A stretch of DNA of 64,000 bases from an uncultured Clostridia bacterium (GTDB taxonomy: Bacteria > Bacillota > Clostridia > Christensenellales > UBA1242): the NCBI GenBank assembly GCA_934747775.1, contig CAKVHA010000002.1, positions 73,587-137,586 on the forward strand. Reading direction: 5' to 3'. Position numbers and translations under genes: made by a program. Below are positions 50,892 to 59,470 of the stretch, piece by piece; positions within the stretch are counted from its first letter, which is position 1; each line of letters opens with the position of its first letter. The notes under the pieces were generated by a model. That model was given only the letters and a program-made list of their open reading frames with translations, had not been told where the DNA came from and ran no database searches.

Positions 50892-51974
50892 TTAATCCTT
50901 AATTTTCTCCCAAGGGAAAGCGGAGTTTCCAAAGTGACCATAGCAAGCTGTTTGTTTGTAAATTGGTTTTAATAAGTTTAATTCTTTTATTATATTACTT
51001 GGCGAAAAATCAAAGTTTTTGTCAACAAATGCATATATTTTGTCAATACCTATCTTTTCAGTGCCAAATGTTTCTATATTTATGGACAATGGTTTATTTA
51101 AGCCTATACCATATGAAACTTGAATTTCACACTTATCGGCAAGATTGTGGGCAACAATGTTTTTTGCAACATAGCGAGCATAATATGCGCCAGAGCGGTC
51201 AACCTTAGTAGCATTTTTACTAGAAAAACAACCACCGCCAACTCTGCCAATTCCACCATATGTATCCACCACAATCTTACGACCAACGCAGCCACTATCG
51301 CCAAACGAGCCCCATATTGTAAACTTGCCGCTTGGGTTTATTATATATTCTGTGTTTTTAGCAATGTCACTATATTCACTTATAACCACATTTAAAACAT
51401 TTGTGGTTATAAGTTTTTTTATTTCGTCTAGGCTTAGGTTTTTACTATGCGAAACAGAAATCAACACCGTGGTAATCTCAGTTGGAGTGTTGCCGTCATA
51501 CTCCACAGTTACTTGACTTTTAGCGTCGGCAAAAAAGTCGGAACGCGACTTTCTAAATATTTCGTACTGGCGCATAATTTTATGGGCAAGTAAAATTGGA
51601 AGTGGCATATACTCTTTGGTTTCGTTGGTTGCATATCCGTATATTATTCCTTGGTCGTTGGCACACAATTCCTTTTTTACAACCGCTTGATTTATGTCGG
51701 GACTTTGTTCGCTAATTTCTTTAATAATATCAAAATGACAAGTATAGCCAATGTCTTTTAAAATAGACCTTGCTATACCGTCGTAGTCAATTTTGGCTTT
51801 TGTGGTTGCTTCGCCATAGATAAAGAGCTTGTTGTTTTTAATGGCACACTCCACTGCCATTTGTGAGTTTGGGTCGGACGCCAATGCGGCATCCAAAAAT
51901 GCGTCGGCAATTACATCGCAAGTTTTGTCGGGGTGACCAATGTTTACGCTTTCGCTTGTTAAATATTTTTTCAT
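50892..51974 (-). CDS. metK: S-adenosylmethionine synthetase
   Basis: A 360-residue enzyme that makes SAM from methionine and ATP. Motifs: KYLTSESVNIGHPDKTCD (ATP-binding GHPDK), DQGIIYGYATNET, INPSGKFTIWGSFGDSGCVGRKI and the phosphate loop GGGCFSSKNATKVDRSGAY. That loop differs slightly from the common GGGAFSGKD. The start is ATG 51974 with AAAGGA at 51982-51987, giving the typical MKKYLTSES opening; an ATG at 52004 has no ribosome site. The gene is controlled by the SAM riboswitch upstream. Confidence 0.95.
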   Translation of the reverse strand: MKKYLTSESVNIGHPDKTCDVIADAFLDAALASDPNSQMAVECAIKNNKLFIYGEATTKAKIDYDGIARSILKDIGYTCHFDIIKEISEQSPDINQAVVKKELCANDQGIIYGYATNETKEYMPLPILLAHKIMRQYEIFRKSRSDFFADAKSQVTVEYDGNTPTEITTVLISVSHSKNLSLDEIKKLITTNVLNVVISEYSDIAKNTEYIINPSGKFTIWGSFGDSGCVGRKIVVDTYGGIGRVGGGCFSSKNATKVDRSGAYYARYVAKNIVAHNLADKCEIQVSYGIGLNKPLSINIETFGTEKIGIDKIYAFVDKNFDFSPSNIIKELNLLKPIYKQTACYGHFGNSAFPWEKIKD

Positions 51975-52013
51975 TTTTTTATCCTTTATTTTTTGTATTT
52001 CCATAAAGGGGGT

Positions 52014-52148
52014 TAAAAAAATCCCATCGTTCCCGATAGGATAAATATTTTAATTCTGTTCCCATCGGTCAGCCTTTAGCACCTTGGCAATGTCGCTAGG
52101 TTGCTGTGTGGTCAACGGGGCTGTCCCTCGCACACTCTTTATGGATAA
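52014..52148 (-). promoter_or_regulatory. SAM-I (S-box) riboswitch of metK
   Basis: The minus strand shows the S-box core: GUGCGAGGGACAGCCCCGUU, CAGCAACC, AAGGUGCUAA, then the P1 strand CCGAUGGG. The terminator CCUAUCG-GGAA-CGAUGGG (52023-52040) plus seven U follows. The segment CGAUGGG occurs twice (complement at 52061-52067 and 52023-52029), so CCUAUCG can pair with either copy. With SAM bound, P1 holds the first copy and the terminator forms, shutting off metK. Confidence 0.93.
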
Positions 52149-52152
52149 TTAA

Positions 52153-52181
52153 ATATTAACTTAAAAAATTTGGTTTGTCAA
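52153..52181 (-). promoter_or_regulatory. Promoter of the metK riboswitch transcript
   Basis: Minus strand TTGACA, 17-nt spacer, TAATAT; transcript start about 52146, directly at the riboswitch. Confidence 0.75.
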
Positions 52182-52196
52182 TAATTTTATGAAAAA

Positions 52197-52766
52197 TTAT
52201 ATTCCTTTAATTTTTTCCGCATAATCCCACGATATTTTTGTAGGTGGTTTTTCTTTAACACTATCGTAGGCGGTTTTCATAAACTTGGCTATAATTTCGG
52301 CATCAACCGCACCCGCACCACCGCCAAACGCTGGAACAACAATGTTTTTAACATTATTTTTGTGGGCAGTTCGCAAGGTTTCACGTGTGGCATAGTAAAC
52401 AACAAGCGGGTCTTTAATCATACTAGGTTTTCGCATAGTGGGTGTGTGAATTAGCGTTTTGTTTGTATCTGGAATATTCACAATAAACGAAGTTCCCACT
52501 GGTTGTTCGCCGTCAAAATTTTTAATTATGTAGTCTTGCACTTTTGCTTGAAGCGCGTCGCCAAAATGATTTGTTATGGCAAGGTCGTAGCCGCCGTCCA
52601 TTAACCCAAAAGAGTTTGCGGGTGACACAATACAATCTACCGCATCGTGAGTACTTACAAAATTTTCAAAATCGTCTTTTACAATTTCCACATTTTTAAC
52701 GCCTGCAAAATACTTGTTCCAATAATATATCATTTTTTCGTTGTTGTCCAACAAATATATTTTCAT
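52197..52766 (-). CDS. Macrodomain protein
   Basis: A 189-residue macrodomain, expected to bind ADP-ribose or a related nucleotide. The ligand loops are CIVSPANSFGLMDGGYDLAI (with the Asn of the active site) and VPAFGGGAGAVDAE. The third region, IHTPTMRKP, matches the tail-protein-like macrodomain branch. It could remove ADP-ribose from proteins or nucleic acid, or act on ADP-ribose-1''-phosphate. GGTGGT precedes the ATG. No ADP-ribosyltransferase or sirtuin gene is nearby. Confidence 0.88.
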   Translation of the reverse strand: MKIYLLDNNEKMIYYWNKYFAGVKNVEIVKDDFENFVSTHDAVDCIVSPANSFGLMDGGYDLAITNHFGDALQAKVQDYIIKNFDGEQPVGTSFIVNIPDTNKTLIHTPTMRKPSMIKDPLVVYYATRETLRTAHKNNVKNIVVPAFGGGAGAVDAEIIAKFMKTAYDSVKEKPPTKISWDYAEKIKGI

Positions 52767-52839
52767 AATACCACCTGTTTTTTACATTGTATCACAACCT
52801 AAAAGTAAAACAAATACTAATTGTTAAATTTAGTTGCGG

Positions 52840-53871
52840 TTACCATTTGTTTACAACTTTTTCGGCAAAAGCCAAAAAGTCGTGAAGAATTATTTTTTTG
52901 CCATTGTCTAGCACCATAAATCCGTTAAAGTATCCAAAAACTTGGTGCTGGTTACTAGAAATTACAACCGCGCTCGTGTTGGCGTGTCTATCCAAAATTG
53001 GCGTGAAGTTCATTTCAAATCGGCCGTCGCTAGATGTAAATATCCACGGCGACATAAAATCGTCTTTACCCTTGGAGTTTTTAGGAATATTAAACTTAAC
53101 ATTTTCTAATTTTTGTGCAACACCGTCATAAAACAACATATTTTCGGTTGCATTTGAAGTGTCACCAAAACCATAGCCAATATTAAAGCCAATTTCGTGG
53201 CCATCTACCACGCCGCAGCCTGCACCCCAGTACCACGTGTTTTTGTATGTCCATACACCGCGTCCCCAATCTAAAAGTGCGCGAGTGTCGCCACTAGCAA
53301 ATTTGTACACGTCGGTGCCAATTATTACTTCACCTTCCGCTTTAAAACCCACTATTTTTTGATTGTAGTAAAACGCAGTTTTCTTTTCTTTAAATGGTGT
53401 AGCAATAACCATACTGTCTTGCGGTTCGGCTGTAAGAGTAAAACTAACTCTTATGTCGTCGTCTTTTTTAAAGTTTTTAAGCCAAACGGAAATTTCGCGT
53501 TTTGTGCCGTCGTTTTTAAATGAAAAGCTGTAGTTTTTAGCTGTCACTTCCACGTCGCCAAATTCGCTGGTTGACGGCAAGTTGGTTTTGCCCTTTGTCA
53601 TAAAGCGCATTGGCGATTTTGTGATTTCGGTTTTGTTTTTAAAATCCAAAAACGATATGGAATTTAATCCCATATACGAATTGTCGTCCACCGTAACTGC
53701 AACGCCATAACTATCGTTGTAGATTAAATAATAATCCCACTCCTTAATTTTTAAACTGCCTGCTTTTATTGCACTGCGGTCATATTTTTTTACTAATTTT
53801 GTGGCGTAACCTGCTTCTACTAAACATCCGTTTTTATCTAGCAAGTTGCCTTTTTTTAATAGTTTTTGCAT
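52840..53871 (-). CDS. DUF2804 domain protein
   Basis: A 343-residue protein matching the DUF2804 family. It opens with the family's LLKKGNLLDKNGCLVEAGYA and KYDRSAIKAGSLKIKEWDYY. Later come GRGVWTYKNTWYWGAGCGVV and GHEIGFNIGYGFGDTSNATEN, the best conserved block, and it ends with FGYFNGFMVLDNGKKI. It is beta-rich, cytosolic, and of unknown function. AAGGGG precedes the start. Confidence 0.88.
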   Translation of the reverse strand: MQKLLKKGNLLDKNGCLVEAGYATKLVKKYDRSAIKAGSLKIKEWDYYLIYNDSYGVAVTVDDNSYMGLNSISFLDFKNKTEITKSPMRFMTKGKTNLPSTSEFGDVEVTAKNYSFSFKNDGTKREISVWLKNFKKDDDIRVSFTLTAEPQDSMVIATPFKEKKTAFYYNQKIVGFKAEGEVIIGTDVYKFASGDTRALLDWGRGVWTYKNTWYWGAGCGVVDGHEIGFNIGYGFGDTSNATENMLFYDGVAQKLENVKFNIPKNSKGKDDFMSPWIFTSSDGRFEMNFTPILDRHANTSAVVISSNQHQVFGYFNGFMVLDNGKKIILHDFLAFAEKVVNKW

Positions 53872-54009
53872 TTTTTACCCCTTTATTTTAATACTACAAT
53901 ATCACAATTTTAATGTTTTTCAAAATACTTTTTGTGATGTGATTGGCTGTGTGTGGAGATTTTACAGACCAAATTAATATTTAAAATTAAACATTCACAC
54001 AACAGCAAA

Positions 54010-54044
54010 TAAAAAAAGCAATCATAATTTGATTGCTTTTTTAT
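54010..54044. terminator. Terminator of the MacB-type gene
   Basis: 13-bp stem AAAAAAGCAATCA / TGATTGCTTTTTT with U-runs both ways. Confidence 0.85.
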
Positions 54045-54061
54045 AAAACATTATTATTTTA

Positions 54062-56842
54062 TTATCTATTATTAATAGCGTCGATTGGGCGTTTTTTAGA
54101 GATTTTGTAAGTTGGAAGGAAGCTTGCAATAAATGCAGAAACAAAACTTACGGCAAACAACAATATAAATTGTCTTAAACCAATTGTAAGCAAGCTTATT
54201 GGCATACCCAATTCTTTAACAATAACTCTATTTACGATGAAACAAACAGTAAATGTTGCAATAGACGACAAGACAAAGTTGATAAACGCAATAATGCAAC
54301 TTTCGTTGAAGAATATTCCAAACACGTCACTACCGCGCGCACCAAGAGCTCTTAGCACACCAATTTCACGTTTTTTGTGAGCGATTGATGTGGAAATAAA
54401 GTTCATAAGCAAAAGCGATGCAAACACAGCAAATGCAATACCAATATACAAGAATACTTGTGCAATATTTAAAATAATGCTTTCAAAATTATCCAAAACA
54501 GATGTTGCTTCATTTTGAATTGTATATCGTTCGTCACCCCTATAAGTTTCACAGTACTTAACCAGCGACTCATCTTCACTAGTGCCATTTAATATTGTCA
54601 TTAATTTAGAATACTGCGAAGCGTTTAGTATCTGATTTAAACTATTGTTTTCACCACCTATTATACCAAATGGGTCTGAATTTACTAGACCAACAACTGT
54701 AACTTCTTTTATAACATCTTTACGATCAATGTCATTTGTTATTTTAGCTTTTAATTGTCCGTTGTCTATTTTTTGTTTGATATAATCAGGAATTTCACCT
54801 GTCATATTGTTACGGAATATATATTCTGACAAAACTACTTCGTCAACTCCTAAATATATTGGAGACGAATTATTTAAATCTTTAACATAGTCAGGTACTG
54901 TTGCATTATTTTTTTCTTCATATGAAAGATTATTATAATAATCATTATACCCTTTAAAATAACATAGATATCCTCTTGATTCATCATTTGATACGAAATC
55001 TTTAAATAATGTGTATTTTTTTGAAATACCGCCACCATAAACACTCCCAACACGGTCATCGCTATCAGCATATATAACACCCCTGCCACTTTTTTCGGAC
55101 ATTGATGTAACCGCATTTTTAGATAGATAAATAAAAGTACTTGGGCTATTTGAAAGTTTTTCCATATCCATATAAAAACTCAAACTCATTTCGTTGTTTT
55201 GATTTGTGTTGTTGTTTTGCATTTCATATTTAGTCATATCTATATTGTCTTCAACAACTCCAACAACTTTATATTTTGTTGCGCTACTATTTGTATCTAG
55301 TTGAATTTCTATACCATTAAAATCGGTAGGCCTTGTTTCTGTTGTGGCATTATGTTTTAAACACCACCACAAATGTTTTGATATTGCAATTTCATCGTCA
55401 GCAACTGGCAACCTGCCATCCACTGTCCAACCAAGTTTTTGCAAATCATCATTCACCATATTAACAGCGCAGCCATACCCAAATATTTTACCTACATCCA
55501 TAGAATTGCTGTTTTGTTCTATTCCAACCGCATTCAAATAACCAAAGTTTCCATAAGTTGTATAAGTTGGTTTTGCTACAACCCTAAAATTATAGTTAGG
55601 ATACTTTTGTTTTAAAGATGTAATATCATCATCAGTTAAATAGTCTGATGTCGTACCATAATCATCTTTTAACTCTTTTTCTATCATTAGCACTTTTTGA
55701 CCGCTTTGCTTAATGCCGTCGTAAACGCTGGCAGCACGGTTCCACGACGAGAATGCGTCTACCACGCCAAACACCGTGAATGCTATAAACGACAACAATA
55801 TGGTAAAAATAAGTTTTCCAACTTTGGTTTTTAGTGAGCTTGCGCCCATTTTAAAACTATCGGAAAATTTAAGGTGCGACCTAATAAGTTTTAAGCTGCC
55901 ACCATTATACTGTTGTTGTTTTATATCTTCTGGGGTTGTGTTTACAAAACTTTCTTTATTGCCGTCGTCGTTAATCCTTGCGCCTTCTTTAAGTTTTTTG
56001 TTACCTTCGGAATCAAACGATATAAATAAGTCCGACTTTTCAACATTGCCTTTTATAAACTTGGTTAGGCTGTACACTTCGGCATCGGTAATTTGTTGAC
56101 CCTTTTTTATGTACAACATATCGTTTCCAATAAGTTTTATGCCCGATGCGGTTTGACGGCTTTCTATCTCCTTTTTAGTTAAATCCGCAATAATTTTGCC
56201 GTCTTTAAGTTCTATAATTCGGTCACCATAAATTTCGGCAAACTCGCGGTCGTGCGAAACAATAATAACGAGTTTTGTTTTTGAAAGTTGTTTTAGAGTA
56301 TCCATAACCTGCTTGCCGGTGTTGCTATCTAGCGCGCCAGTAGGTTCGTCCGCCATAATTATTTCTGGGTTTTTAATAAGTGCACGAGCGATTGCAACCC
56401 TTTGTTTTTGACCACCAGAAAGTTGGTTTGGTTTTCGGTTTGCATAAGAAAGCATATCCACTTGTTCTAGTAAGTGATTAACTTCTTCTTTAGTGGCTTT
56501 TTTGCCCTGTAACTCTAGCGCTAGCGCCAAGTTTTTGGAAACCGTAAAGTTTTCTAGAATATTGTACTCTTGAAATATAAAACCAATAAAGGTGTTGCGG
56601 TAGCTATCGAAATCGCTTTGGGTAAAGTCTTTGCTAGATTTGCCTTTAATGATAATTTCGCCAGAGTCAAATTTATCTAGTCCGCCAATAGCATTAAGAA
56701 GAGTACTTTTACCGCTACCAGATTTACCTAGCAAAAAAACAAGACCTGTTTCGGGAAAGTCGATGCTAACATTGTTTAGGGCATAAACAGTGTCGGCTTT
56801 TTTGCTTTTGTAGGTTTTTACAATATTTACTACTTTTAACAT
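54062..56842 (-). CDS. ABC transporter with fused ATPase and FtsX-type permease (MacB-like)
   Basis: A 926-residue fusion. The N-terminal ATPase (1-225) has Walker A GKSGSGKSTLLN, signature LSGGQKQRVAIARAL, Walker B IIMADEPTGALD and the His switch IIVSHD. A linker carries a short charged segment. A membrane helix near residue 350 is followed by a large extracytoplasmic domain of about 400 residues, and three C-terminal helices form an FtsX-like permease (AHKKREIGVLRALGARGSDV). This is the mechanotransmission type, which works on periplasmic or surface substrates such as peptides, lipids or antibiotics. The substrate cannot be inferred. AAGGAG precedes the start. Confidence 0.9.
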   Translation of the reverse strand: MLKVVNIVKTYKSKKADTVYALNNVSIDFPETGLVFLLGKSGSGKSTLLNAIGGLDKFDSGEIIIKGKSSKDFTQSDFDSYRNTFIGFIFQEYNILENFTVSKNLALALELQGKKATKEEVNHLLEQVDMLSYANRKPNQLSGGQKQRVAIARALIKNPEIIMADEPTGALDSNTGKQVMDTLKQLSKTKLVIIVSHDREFAEIYGDRIIELKDGKIIADLTKKEIESRQTASGIKLIGNDMLYIKKGQQITDAEVYSLTKFIKGNVEKSDLFISFDSEGNKKLKEGARINDDGNKESFVNTTPEDIKQQQYNGGSLKLIRSHLKFSDSFKMGASSLKTKVGKLIFTILLSFIAFTVFGVVDAFSSWNRAASVYDGIKQSGQKVLMIEKELKDDYGTTSDYLTDDDITSLKQKYPNYNFRVVAKPTYTTYGNFGYLNAVGIEQNSNSMDVGKIFGYGCAVNMVNDDLQKLGWTVDGRLPVADDEIAISKHLWWCLKHNATTETRPTDFNGIEIQLDTNSSATKYKVVGVVEDNIDMTKYEMQNNNTNQNNEMSLSFYMDMEKLSNSPSTFIYLSKNAVTSMSEKSGRGVIYADSDDRVGSVYGGGISKKYTLFKDFVSNDESRGYLCYFKGYNDYYNNLSYEEKNNATVPDYVKDLNNSSPIYLGVDEVVLSEYIFRNNMTGEIPDYIKQKIDNGQLKAKITNDIDRKDVIKEVTVVGLVNSDPFGIIGGENNSLNQILNASQYSKLMTILNGTSEDESLVKYCETYRGDERYTIQNEATSVLDNFESIILNIAQVFLYIGIAFAVFASLLLMNFISTSIAHKKREIGVLRALGARGSDVFGIFFNESCIIAFINFVLSSIATFTVCFIVNRVIVKELGMPISLLTIGLRQFILLFAVSFVSAFIASFLPTYKISKKRPIDAINNR

Positions 56843-56890
56843 TTTTGCTCCTTGCTGTAATATGAGAATAATATTACTATTAATGATATT

Positions 56891-56919
56891 AGTATATTGT
56901 TTTTTACCACATTAATCAA
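56891..56919 (-). promoter_or_regulatory. Promoter of the MacB-type gene
   Basis: Minus strand TTGATT, 17-nt spacer, TATACT. Confidence 0.55.
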
Positions 56920-56947
56920 GTTTATTTGTAAAATTTTGCAATTAATC

Positions 56948-56976
56948 TTGAAACCAACAAAATGTTGTGATATACT
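56948..56976 (+). promoter_or_regulatory. Promoter with TGA-extended -10
   Basis: TTGAAA, 17-nt spacer ending GTTGTGA, TATACT; drives the gene at 57002. Confidence 0.65.
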
Positions 56977-57001
56977 TTTAAAAAAAAGGACATTTTTTAC
57001 T

Positions 57002-57541
57002 ATGGGAATTATGGACTACTTAAATGGCAAAAAAACACAAAGAATTTTTGCTAAATATTTTAATAATGGCGGCAAGGGGTTAACCAAAGACGAAATTAAA
57101 ATGGTTAATGACGCAATTTTGAAAAGCGGAATGGTTGTTTCTGGCGAAATAGAACACAACAGTATAACAAACCTTGCTGCATACGCGCACTTATCTGCGG
57201 ACTTAAAATCTAGGCTTATTTTAGAGCCACGCAAAGAAACTCGCGAAAAACTAGAAAATGGCGAAGTTGTTAACAAAAACTTGGCATTTCTTGCCACAAA
57301 CAAGTTGGTTTTTACACAAGATATGACTTTAAACACCATTAATGCAGACACAACTGTTAATGGCACACCTTACAAGGTTTATGAAATTACTGTTAGCGAT
57401 GACCCTAAAGACCTTGAAGTTAAATCGGTTAAATTTGAACAAATGAACCACAAAGAACAACTAAACACTATTAACACAATTAAAAACTTTGCTAAAGTTA
57501 AACCTGCAACTCCTACTAGCCACAGCTTAAGGGAATTGTAA
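57002..57541 (+). CDS. Unknown protein, MGIMDYL type
   Basis: A 179-residue soluble protein of no recognised family. A short basic N-terminus (MGIMDYLNGKKTQRIFAKYF) is followed by helices and then a beta-rich region (KLVFTQDMTLNTINADTTVN). There is no signal peptide or membrane segment. The start at 57002 follows AAAAAGGA by 11 nt. The longer upstream frame would cross the promoter and is rejected. It shares its promoter type and the MGI-x-x-Y opening with the gene at 48346, but I see no similarity beyond that. Confidence 0.65.
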   Translation: MGIMDYLNGKKTQRIFAKYFNNGGKGLTKDEIKMVNDAILKSGMVVSGEIEHNSITNLAAYAHLSADLKSRLILEPRKETREKLENGEVVNKNLAFLATNKLVFTQDMTLNTINADTTVNGTPYKVYEITVSDDPKDLEVKSVKFEQMNHKEQLNTINTIKNFAKVKPATPTSHSLREL

Positions 57542-57637
57542 AAATAAGGATTGTAATTATATTATTAGTTTAAAATAATTTAATCTTTAATATAATTAAT
57601 TTGATACACCGTTATTAAACACATAATTAGAATACAT

Positions 57638-57671
57638 AAAAAAATCGTTAGAAAACTCTAACGATTTTTTT
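57638..57671. terminator. Bidirectional terminator
   Basis: 14-bp perfect stem AAAAAATCGTTAGA / TCTAACGATTTTTT, loop AAAC. Confidence 0.9.
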
Positions 57672-57672
57672 G

Positions 57673-59469
57673 TTAATTTTCAAATTGGCTGTTGTATAGT
57701 TCGGCATAAGCACCATTTAGCGCAATAAGCTCATCGTGTTTACCCTTTTCAACAATATCGCCGTCTTTTAGTACCAATATTAAATCCGCATTTTTAATTG
57801 TAGAAAGGCGGTGTGCAATTACAAAAGTTGTGCGACCTTTCATAAGTTTATCCATTGCGTTTTGAATAAGCACTTCGGTACGCGTATCAACACTACTTGT
57901 CGCTTCGTCCAAAATTAGCATTGGGTTATCCTGAACCATAGCGCGCGCAATTGTTAGCAATTGTTTTTGACCAGCGGAAATTGATGTTGTGTCATCCAGC
58001 ACAGTATTATAGCCTTGTGGCAATGTTTTTATAAAGTGATGCAAGCCACATTCGCGGCAAGCGTTTATAATTGTTTCGTCGTCCACATCGGTTTTTGAAT
58101 ACATAATGTTTTGTTTTACGGTGCCTTCAAACATCCAAGTATCTTGAAGCACCATTCCAAACAAGTTGTGCACATTATCGCGCGAAAGGTCTTTAGTATT
58201 TACGCCGTCTATTAAAATTTCGCCACTATCTATGTCGTAAAAACGCATAAGCAAATTTACAAGCGTGGTTTTTCCAGCACCAGTGTGACCAACAATTGCC
58301 ACCTTTTGCCCTGCTTTTATTTTTGCGCTAAAGTCATTAATAATTGTTTTTTCTGGGGTGTAGCCAAATTTAACGTGTTTAAATTCAACATTACCCTTAA
58401 CATCTTTAAGCTCTTTAGTTGGTGTTTCGTGTGACATTTCTTGTTCGTCTAAAAAATCAAACACACGCTCGCCAGCAGCTGCAAGTTGTTGAACCGATGT
58501 TAGGCTTTGAGCAATTTGTGCAAGTGGCTGAGTGAACAGGCGGACATACACCATAAAGGCAATTATTACGCCAAACGAGATTTTGCCATGGATGGCAAGT
58601 GCCGAACCAACCACACAAACAACAGCATAGCCAAAGTTGCCAATAAAATTCATTAGTGGCCCCATAAGACCGCTTAAAAACTGCGATTTCCACGCGCTGG
58701 AATACAACTTTTTGTTGCTATCATCAAATTTTTCGGTTACTTCGCGCTCGGCATTGTAAGCTTTTATAATGGTTTGACCAGAATAAACTTCTTCTATTTG
58801 ACCATTAATTACACCCAACACTTGTTGTTGTTCGCGGAAATATTTTTGCGATTTTGCCATAACAATACCCATAACGCCCACGCCTATTAGCGATGCGGCA
58901 ATTGCGGATAGTGCCATTATCCAGTTGGTTACAAACATCATAACAACCGATCCCACAAAAAGTGTAACAGAGCTAACCAAAGTTGTAATTGAGTTGTTAA
59001 GCGATTGCGAAACGGTGTCTACGTCGTTGGTTACACGACTTAGCACGTCACCATATGGAGTGCGGTCTAAATAGCTAAGCGGCAAGCGGTTTATTTTTGT
59101 GGATATGTCGCCACGCATTTTTTTGCTGACTTTTTGGGTTACGCCACTCATAATATAACCTTGAGTGTATCCAAATACAGCACTTAAGCCGTATGCAACA
59201 ACTAGGAATATTGCAATTTTTAGCACCGCATTAATGTCAATTGGCGTCCACTGCCCCGTAACAATTAGCGACGCAAACGGAGCGGAAATAATGTTTGTAA
59301 TTTCTTTAAGTTTGTTGGGTCCAATAAGCGTTAGCACTGTGGAAAACGCGGAAAGCACTAGCGCAATAATTACTGCCGGCAAGTACTTTTTAGAGTAACC
59401 AAACATTCTTTTAATGCTCTTTTTAAAATCCTTAGCTTTGTAGGAAACAATTGTATTTGGTCTTGGCAT
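57673..59469 (-). CDS. ABC exporter half-transporter, canonical ATPase site
   Basis: A 598-residue half-transporter: six membrane helices (about 35-330) then an ATPase. Walker A GHTGAGKTTLV, signature ISAGQKQLLTIARAM, Walker B PMLILDEATSSVD with the catalytic Glu, and switch His in FVIAHRLSTI. The signature reads SAGQ rather than SGGQ. It pairs with the gene upstream (1 nt apart; its AAGGAGG lies in the end of that gene) to form a heterodimeric exporter of the multidrug or lipid type. The substrate is unknown. Confidence 0.92.
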   Translation of the reverse strand: MPRPNTIVSYKAKDFKKSIKRMFGYSKKYLPAVIIALVLSAFSTVLTLIGPNKLKEITNIISAPFASLIVTGQWTPIDINAVLKIAIFLVVAYGLSAVFGYTQGYIMSGVTQKVSKKMRGDISTKINRLPLSYLDRTPYGDVLSRVTNDVDTVSQSLNNSITTLVSSVTLFVGSVVMMFVTNWIMALSAIAASLIGVGVMGIVMAKSQKYFREQQQVLGVINGQIEEVYSGQTIIKAYNAEREVTEKFDDSNKKLYSSAWKSQFLSGLMGPLMNFIGNFGYAVVCVVGSALAIHGKISFGVIIAFMVYVRLFTQPLAQIAQSLTSVQQLAAAGERVFDFLDEQEMSHETPTKELKDVKGNVEFKHVKFGYTPEKTIINDFSAKIKAGQKVAIVGHTGAGKTTLVNLLMRFYDIDSGEILIDGVNTKDLSRDNVHNLFGMVLQDTWMFEGTVKQNIMYSKTDVDDETIINACRECGLHHFIKTLPQGYNTVLDDTTSISAGQKQLLTIARAMVQDNPMLILDEATSSVDTRTEVLIQNAMDKLMKGRTTFVIAHRLSTIKNADLILVLKDGDIVEKGKHDELIALNGAYAELYNSQFEN

Positions 59470-59470
59470 A

